Source: Pseudobacteriovorax antillogorgiicola
GTDB taxonomy: Bacteria > Bdellovibrionota_B > Oligoflexia > Oligoflexales > Oligoflexaceae
Direction: 5' to 3'
Length of the DNA stretch: 64,000 nt
Assembly: GCF_900177345.1 (NCBI RefSeq)
Contig: NZ_FWZT01000008.1
Span: forward strand, 62,001-126,000
Shown: in pieces, positions 60,131 through 64,000 of the stretch
Position numbering within the stretch: position 1 is the stretch's first letter
Layout of the letters: every line of letters starts with the position of its first letter
Notes under the pieces: generated by a model
The model's database searches: none
Told to the model about the DNA's origin: nothing
What the model saw: the letters and a program-made list of their open reading frames with translations, nothing else
Translations under genes and position numbers: made by a program

Positions 60131-60880
60131 CTAGGCGAGATAGCCGCCGTCCACATTGAGGATGGTACCTGTGGTATAGGATGAGGCTTCGCTTGCCAAA
60201 TACAATGCTGCACCAATCATTTCTGATGGCTGTGCAACGCGGCCCTGGGGAATCAGTGGCAGAATCTGTTTGAGGATAGATTCGTTCTGAGTGATGGCAG
60301 ACGCAAATTTAGTGTCTGTCAAACCTGGAAGTAGAGCATTGACGCGAATTTTAAGCCCTGCTAACTCCTTTGCGAAGACTTGAGTCATGGCGATAATGCC
60401 AGCTTTAGTGATCGAATAGACGCCTTGCATGGGGGCTGGTCGAACGCCGTTCACAGATGCTACATTAATTATGCTGCCCCCACGATCTTTCATAAGCAAA
60501 GCCCCTTGCTGGCACATGAAGAAGCTGCCTTTCAAGTTCACATCCATGGTTTTATCGTAGATTCCCTCATCGACTTCGATTGCAGGGCCAAAATGGGGGT
60601 TGGTGGCAGCATTATTGACCAGAATATCCAGCTGGCCTACCTGATCGCGAACGAAGCTAAACAGCTCTTTGATGTCGCTCATCTCCCCTGTGTTGCAGGT
60701 TTTTATGAGAGCCTCACCGCCGTCTTTTTGAATTTTATCCTGTACGACTTTGAGCCCATCTTCCTTTCGGCTTACAAGAATGACTTTGGCACCAGATTTT
60801 GCAAAGCCCTGGGCAATAGCTTCGCCAATGCCACGGCTTGCGCCTGTAACCAAGGCAACCTTCTGATTCAGTTCAAACAT
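60131..60880 (-). CDS. Short-chain dehydrogenase/reductase
   Basis: Classical SDR of 249 residues: TGASRGIGEAI (NAD(P) site), NNAATNPHFG, catalytic Ser in NVASVNG, YSITK (YxxxK), and the C-terminal NVDGGYLA. AGGA precedes the ATG at 60880. Likely acts as a 3-hydroxyacyl or related dehydrogenase in the acyl-CoA catabolism operon. Its start lies 16 bases after the end of the APH-like gene. Confidence 0.93.
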   Translation of the reverse strand: MFELNQKVALVTGASRGIGEAIAQGFAKSGAKVILVSRKEDGLKVVQDKIQKDGGEALIKTCNTGEMSDIKELFSFVRDQVGQLDILVNNAATNPHFGPAIEVDEGIYDKTMDVNLKGSFFMCQQGALLMKDRGGSIINVASVNGVRPAPMQGVYSITKAGIIAMTQVFAKELAGLKIRVNALLPGLTDTKFASAITQNESILKQILPLIPQGRVAQPSEMIGAALYLASEASSYTTGTILNVDGGYLA

Positions 60881-60896
60881 AGCGATCCTTTCGAGT

Positions 60897-61961
60897 CTAG
60901 TATTGTCCAGTAGCAATGGAGTGTTGACAGGCTTTTTCCAAGCCTTTGACGCCATGGATCAGTTGGCCAAAGCGAGGGTCTTTGGTTTGGCCAAGTGAAA
61001 AACGATAATAGATTTGCTGAGCAATGACAGCTAAACGAAAGAGGCCGAAAGTGTAGTAATAGGAAAAGTGATCCACATTCAGCTGACGTTGCTCGCCGTA
61101 ATAAGAAACGATCTCGCGTCTGGTGGGGTAGCCCTCCAGATGACTAGGAAGTGTTCGAAATGCCTTCATAAATTCGGGGTCGTCCCCTTGTACCCAGTAG
61201 GCTAGGGAATTACCCAGATCCATCAAACTATCGCCAACTGTAGCCATCTCCCAATCCAATATGCCAATCACTTGGCAGGGATCTTCTGGATTGAAAATGA
61301 TATTATCGAGCTTAAAATCATTGTGAATGAAGCTCGTATGTGATTCTTTGGGCTGCTCATCTTTAAGCCAGCTCATTATCTCTTCATAGTCTGGGGAGTC
61401 GTCGGTTCGCGCAGCTCGATAGCGCTCAGACCAGCCTGCCACCTGGCGAGCCACATATTGTGCGGGGTCCGATCGCGATTGCCACTGGCTTGCGTCTAGC
61501 TTATGGAGTGCGATCTGTGCATCCAGCGCAGCAAAGCCCTGTCGTCTTCGATCTTCAGGGGGAAGATCGAGGTCTTTGGGCAGGTCTCGACGAATAATCA
61601 ACCCCACTTTATTTTCCATAATATAGAATTCTGAGCCGATAATGCTTTCATCATCGCTGTAGAGAAGGGCTTTCGGGGCAAGGGGGTATTTGTCTTCGAG
61701 AAAGTTGAGGACTCTAAACTCTCGCTTCATATCATGAGCCGTTTTGGCTTTGGTTCCATTGGGTGGCTTGCGCAATACAAAGCTTTGGCTGCCTTGTGAG
61801 ATTCGGTAGGTAAGGTTCGAGAAGCCTGATGGATACTGCTCAATGGTGATGGCTTCCCCTTCGTCAAAGTCGAGACTCGAATTTGCAAGGAACTGGCGAA
61901 GCTTGCTTTCATTCAATTCTTCACCGGGCCTGACATTACTTGGCTGGTCGTTAAGTGTCAT
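60897..61961 (-). CDS. APH-family kinase, ACAD10-like
   Basis: Aminoglycoside-phosphotransferase fold: FVLRKPPNG (ATP lysine), FIHNDFKLDNIIF (catalytic loop HxDxxxxN), ILDWEMATVGDSLMDLG (DFG-equivalent). Homologous to the kinase domain that in ACAD10/ACAD11 proteins is fused to an acyl-CoA dehydrogenase and phosphorylates 4-hydroxyacyl-CoA. Here a separate acyl-CoA dehydrogenase lies in the same operon, two genes away, which supports this role. 354 residues. Confidence 0.93.
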   Translation of the reverse strand: MTLNDQPSNVRPGEELNESKLRQFLANSSLDFDEGEAITIEQYPSGFSNLTYRISQGSQSFVLRKPPNGTKAKTAHDMKREFRVLNFLEDKYPLAPKALLYSDDESIIGSEFYIMENKVGLIIRRDLPKDLDLPPEDRRRQGFAALDAQIALHKLDASQWQSRSDPAQYVARQVAGWSERYRAARTDDSPDYEEIMSWLKDEQPKESHTSFIHNDFKLDNIIFNPEDPCQVIGILDWEMATVGDSLMDLGNSLAYWVQGDDPEFMKAFRTLPSHLEGYPTRREIVSYYGEQRQLNVDHFSYYYTFGLFRLAVIAQQIYYRFSLGQTKDPRFGQLIHGVKGLEKACQHSIATGQY

Positions 61962-61991
61962 CGTTAACCTTCGTCTAGTTTATCTATGATT

Positions 61992-62729
61992 TTAATGGAT
62001 CGTTGGCGATGCCTGTCGAGCCCCTTGGGTCACGGTTTCGATCAGGCTCATGATCTCCTTATGGTACTGCCGTAAGGAGACTTTTTTCTGACGGTACTTC
62101 CAACGTTTCATATACCAATCTTGGATCAGAGCTTTAATCATTCCGGCAAAAATATCAAAAGACATGGATTCGTGAATGAGCTTCCGTTCTGCGCTCCTTT
62201 GCAAGCAATCCAAGATCATAGCTTCCACTTGCAGCGCTCGGTCCAAGGTTTTGCGTCGCGCACTCTCAGGAAAGGAGCGAATCTCCCTAAAGCAGAAGTA
62301 GAACCAAGGGTGCATGTCTTCCGCAAGTTGCAAATGATAGTAGATAAGTGTGGACAGTCGATCCATGGGGTCGTGGCGATGATCGAGATAACGCTGGAGG
62401 CTATGCCAAACAACGTCTGCTCCGTGGTCGATGATCATAGCTAGGAGGGTGTCTTTGCTACCGATATAGGCGTAAAGGCCCCCCATACTGAGGCCAGTTT
62501 CACGGCATAAGTCTCTCAGGGATAGGCTCGAAAACCCCTTGTGGAGACAGATGGTGATGGCCGACTCCATAATGATCGGCAAGTTCTTATGAAGCAGCTT
62601 GGTCTTCTTGATAGCGATGTTATCCTGATAATTGTGGATAATAGTATCGAGGGACGAGCGCTTTTGTAGAATCAAGTTTTCTTTGAATTGATCTGGGCCC
62701 ACATAGGGGGCGATATCAACGATGGTCAT
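61992..62729 (-). CDS. TetR-family repressor of the acyl-CoA operon
   Basis: A central N-terminal HTH: ESAITICLHKGFSSLSLRDLCRETGLSMGGLYAYIGSKD, typical TetR though preceded by about 50 extra residues; the remainder is a helical ligand domain. It overlaps the acyl-CoA dehydrogenase by 14 bases. Likely responds to an acyl-CoA. 245 residues. Confidence 0.9.
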   Translation of the reverse strand: MTIVDIAPYVGPDQFKENLILQKRSSLDTIIHNYQDNIAIKKTKLLHKNLPIIMESAITICLHKGFSSLSLRDLCRETGLSMGGLYAYIGSKDTLLAMIIDHGADVVWHSLQRYLDHRHDPMDRLSTLIYYHLQLAEDMHPWFYFCFREIRSFPESARRKTLDRALQVEAMILDCLQRSAERKLIHESMSFDIFAGMIKALIQDWYMKRWKYRQKKVSLRQYHKEIMSLIETVTQGARQASPTIH

Positions 62730-63900
62730 GGAGTACCCTCTTGGCGATGCTTAATTTGTGAACTTCATCCGGACCATCATAGATCCGTGAGGCCCGCTCC
62801 TCCCGATAGTAGAAGGAGATCACTGTTTCGTCGGTCATTCCTAAGGCGCCGTGCACCTGCACGCCTTTGTCAAGGACCCTTGCTAGCACAGAGGCAACGT
62901 AGAACTTGATCATAGAAATCTCATCTTTTGCACCATGACCTTGGCTGAGCTTGTAGGCGGCGTCCAAAACCATCAGCCTAGCGCTGTGGATATCGCACTT
63001 AAGCTCTGCGATCCAAGACTTGATCACGTCGCTATCCGCCAGACGTTTGCTGCTGCTGATTTCCCTCGACATCGCACGCTCACAAATCATTTGGAATACT
63101 CGTTGGCAAATGCCCAGCCAACGCATGCAGTGGTGAATTCGCCCTGGGCCCAGGCGATCTTGAGCAAGCAGAAAGCCACGACCTCGCTCGCCAATAAGGC
63201 TTTCGTCTCCCACAATGCAGTCCTTGAGACTCAATTCTCCATGACTAAAATACCCAGTGCCTCGGTGCCCCATGACGGAAATATTCTGAACCAAGTGAAA
63301 GCCCTCTTGGTCTGTCGGGACAAGAAACATACTGGCTCTTTGATGGGGGGAAGCTTCCGGATCTGTGACCGCCATAACAATGCAAAATGCAGCACCGTCG
63401 GCAGATGTAGTAAACCATTTCTCACCGTTGATACGGTAGCCACCATCAATTTTTTCAGCGCGGGTTTTAAGAAGGGTTGGGTTGCTGCCCGCTGTTTGGC
63501 GTTCTGTCATCCCAAAGCAGCTGCGTAGCTCTCCCTTAACCAGTGGATCTAAAAAACGCTGCTTCTGTTCTCGGGAACCCCATTGGTGAAGTAACTCGAT
63601 ATTGCCTAAATCGGGTGCTTGGCAGCCAAAAATGTAGTGGCCAAGGGGCGAGCGACCAAGTTGCTCAGCAATATATGAAAATTGGTAGATATCAAGAGCT
63701 TTACCTCCAAACTCTTTGGGTAGACAAAGCCCCCACAGGCCATCGCCTTGGACTTTGCGGCGAAGCTCTTGAAGTTTCTCCCACCACTTGTCATTCCAAT
63801 TATAAGATAGAAATTCTTCTTCCAATGGATATAAGTTTTGTTCTATAAAACGAGCAACTCGCTCGCAGATAGCTTTCGTTTCTGGGCTAGGAGTGAGCAA
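62716..63900 (-). CDS. Acyl-CoA dehydrogenase
   Basis: FAD-dependent: CFGMTERQTAGSNP (FAD-binding loop), NGEKWFTTSADGA, QVHGALGMTDE, RIYDGPDEVHKLSIAKRVL (C-terminal motif). 394 residues if translation starts at TTG 63900 (GAGGT five bases upstream); an ATG seven codons earlier has none. First gene of a four-gene operon with TetR, APH-like kinase and SDR; together they look like a pathway for oxidising hydroxylated or branched acyl-CoAs. Confidence 0.93.
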   Translation of the reverse strand: MLTPSPETKAICERVARFIEQNLYPLEEEFLSYNWNDKWWEKLQELRRKVQGDGLWGLCLPKEFGGKALDIYQFSYIAEQLGRSPLGHYIFGCQAPDLGNIELLHQWGSREQKQRFLDPLVKGELRSCFGMTERQTAGSNPTLLKTRAEKIDGGYRINGEKWFTTSADGAAFCIVMAVTDPEASPHQRASMFLVPTDQEGFHLVQNISVMGHRGTGYFSHGELSLKDCIVGDESLIGERGRGFLLAQDRLGPGRIHHCMRWLGICQRVFQMICERAMSREISSSKRLADSDVIKSWIAELKCDIHSARLMVLDAAYKLSQGHGAKDEISMIKFYVASVLARVLDKGVQVHGALGMTDETVISFYYREERASRIYDGPDEVHKLSIAKRVLHDHR

Positions 63901-64000
63901 TGAATACCTCTTGCATTCCATTTAAAATAGAGCGATTGTTCGATTTTCATCCTTACTACAGAAATGTTTGATGGTCTCTTTAATTTTACTAAAGAGCTAA

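Noticed and set aside
60380-60913. Plus-strand frame of 177 residues
   Set aside because: Antisense to a clear SDR gene; composition follows from the SDR codons.
62935-63528. Plus-strand frame of 197 residues
   Set aside because: Antisense to a clear acyl-CoA dehydrogenase gene.

Overview
The window is one continuous stretch of bacterial chromosome, AT-leaning, with no rRNA, tRNA, CRISPR array or intact insertion sequence that I could see. The gene content suggests a free-living, Gram-negative, motile or sensing-rich bacterium of the Bdellovibrionota/Oligoflexia type. It has many 7TMR-DISM receptors, secreted lipoproteins, a cbb3 oxidase under a RegB/RegA pair, a bacterial voltage-gated sodium channel and Acr3 arsenite efflux. 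That placement is an inference from gene content; no marker gene fixes it.

Layout. Positions 1-5,700 hold the end of an unknown membrane protein, a histidine kinase lacking its ATPase domain, a large 7TMR-DISM/Hpt/CheA-like kinase and, in a long leader, a cobalamin riboswitch with no obvious B12 gene behind it. Positions 5,700-12,700 hold an envelope pair including a Hint-domain protein, a HEAT-repeat protein, HemN, and a wrecked fatty-acid desaturase/lipid kinase fusion. Positions 12,900-16,700 hold a hybrid kinase and a REC protein with a decayed kinase module. Positions 16,700-24,950 hold an aminotransferase, an AIM24-like protein, a cbb3 oxidase operon with a split CcoP-like module, divergent regB-regA, and a small solute-binding-protein operon. 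Positions 25,000-28,430 hold a second 7TMR-DISM kinase and a hemerythrin.

Positions 28,580-32,870 hold a symmetric cluster: a MotA/ExbB-like and MotB-like ion-channel pair flanked by two related lipoproteins, one with a fibrinogen-like domain and one with DM9-like repeats. Positions 33,100-45,200 hold two ion channels, a phosphatase-haem fusion, two FN3-like lipoproteins, a 109-bp inverted repeat, small accessory genes, a trypsin-like protease, an NHL propeller and an arsR-acr3 operon. Positions 45,200-54,000 hold a glucan phosphorylase, a histone-tailed HU protein and three receptors with different outputs (SpoIIE phosphatase, class III cyclase, chemotaxis signalling domain).

Positions 54,300-57,100 hold the most unusual locus: a ParM-like actin ATPase whose first nucleotide-binding motif sits at the C-terminus instead of the N-terminus. 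It is followed by a small protein built like a ParR adaptor (helical head, proline-rich linker, short tail), another small helical protein and a diacylglycerol-kinase-like protein. Positions 57,600-59,750 hold a LuxR-type regulator, two small barrel-like proteins and a matrixin-type protease. Positions 60,100-64,000 hold an acyl-CoA catabolism operon (acyl-CoA dehydrogenase, TetR, APH-like kinase, SDR).

Signalling dominates. Four 7TMR-DISM-type receptors feed kinase, cyclase and methyl-accepting outputs, and redox control (RegBA, hemerythrin, cbb3, HemN) is the second theme.
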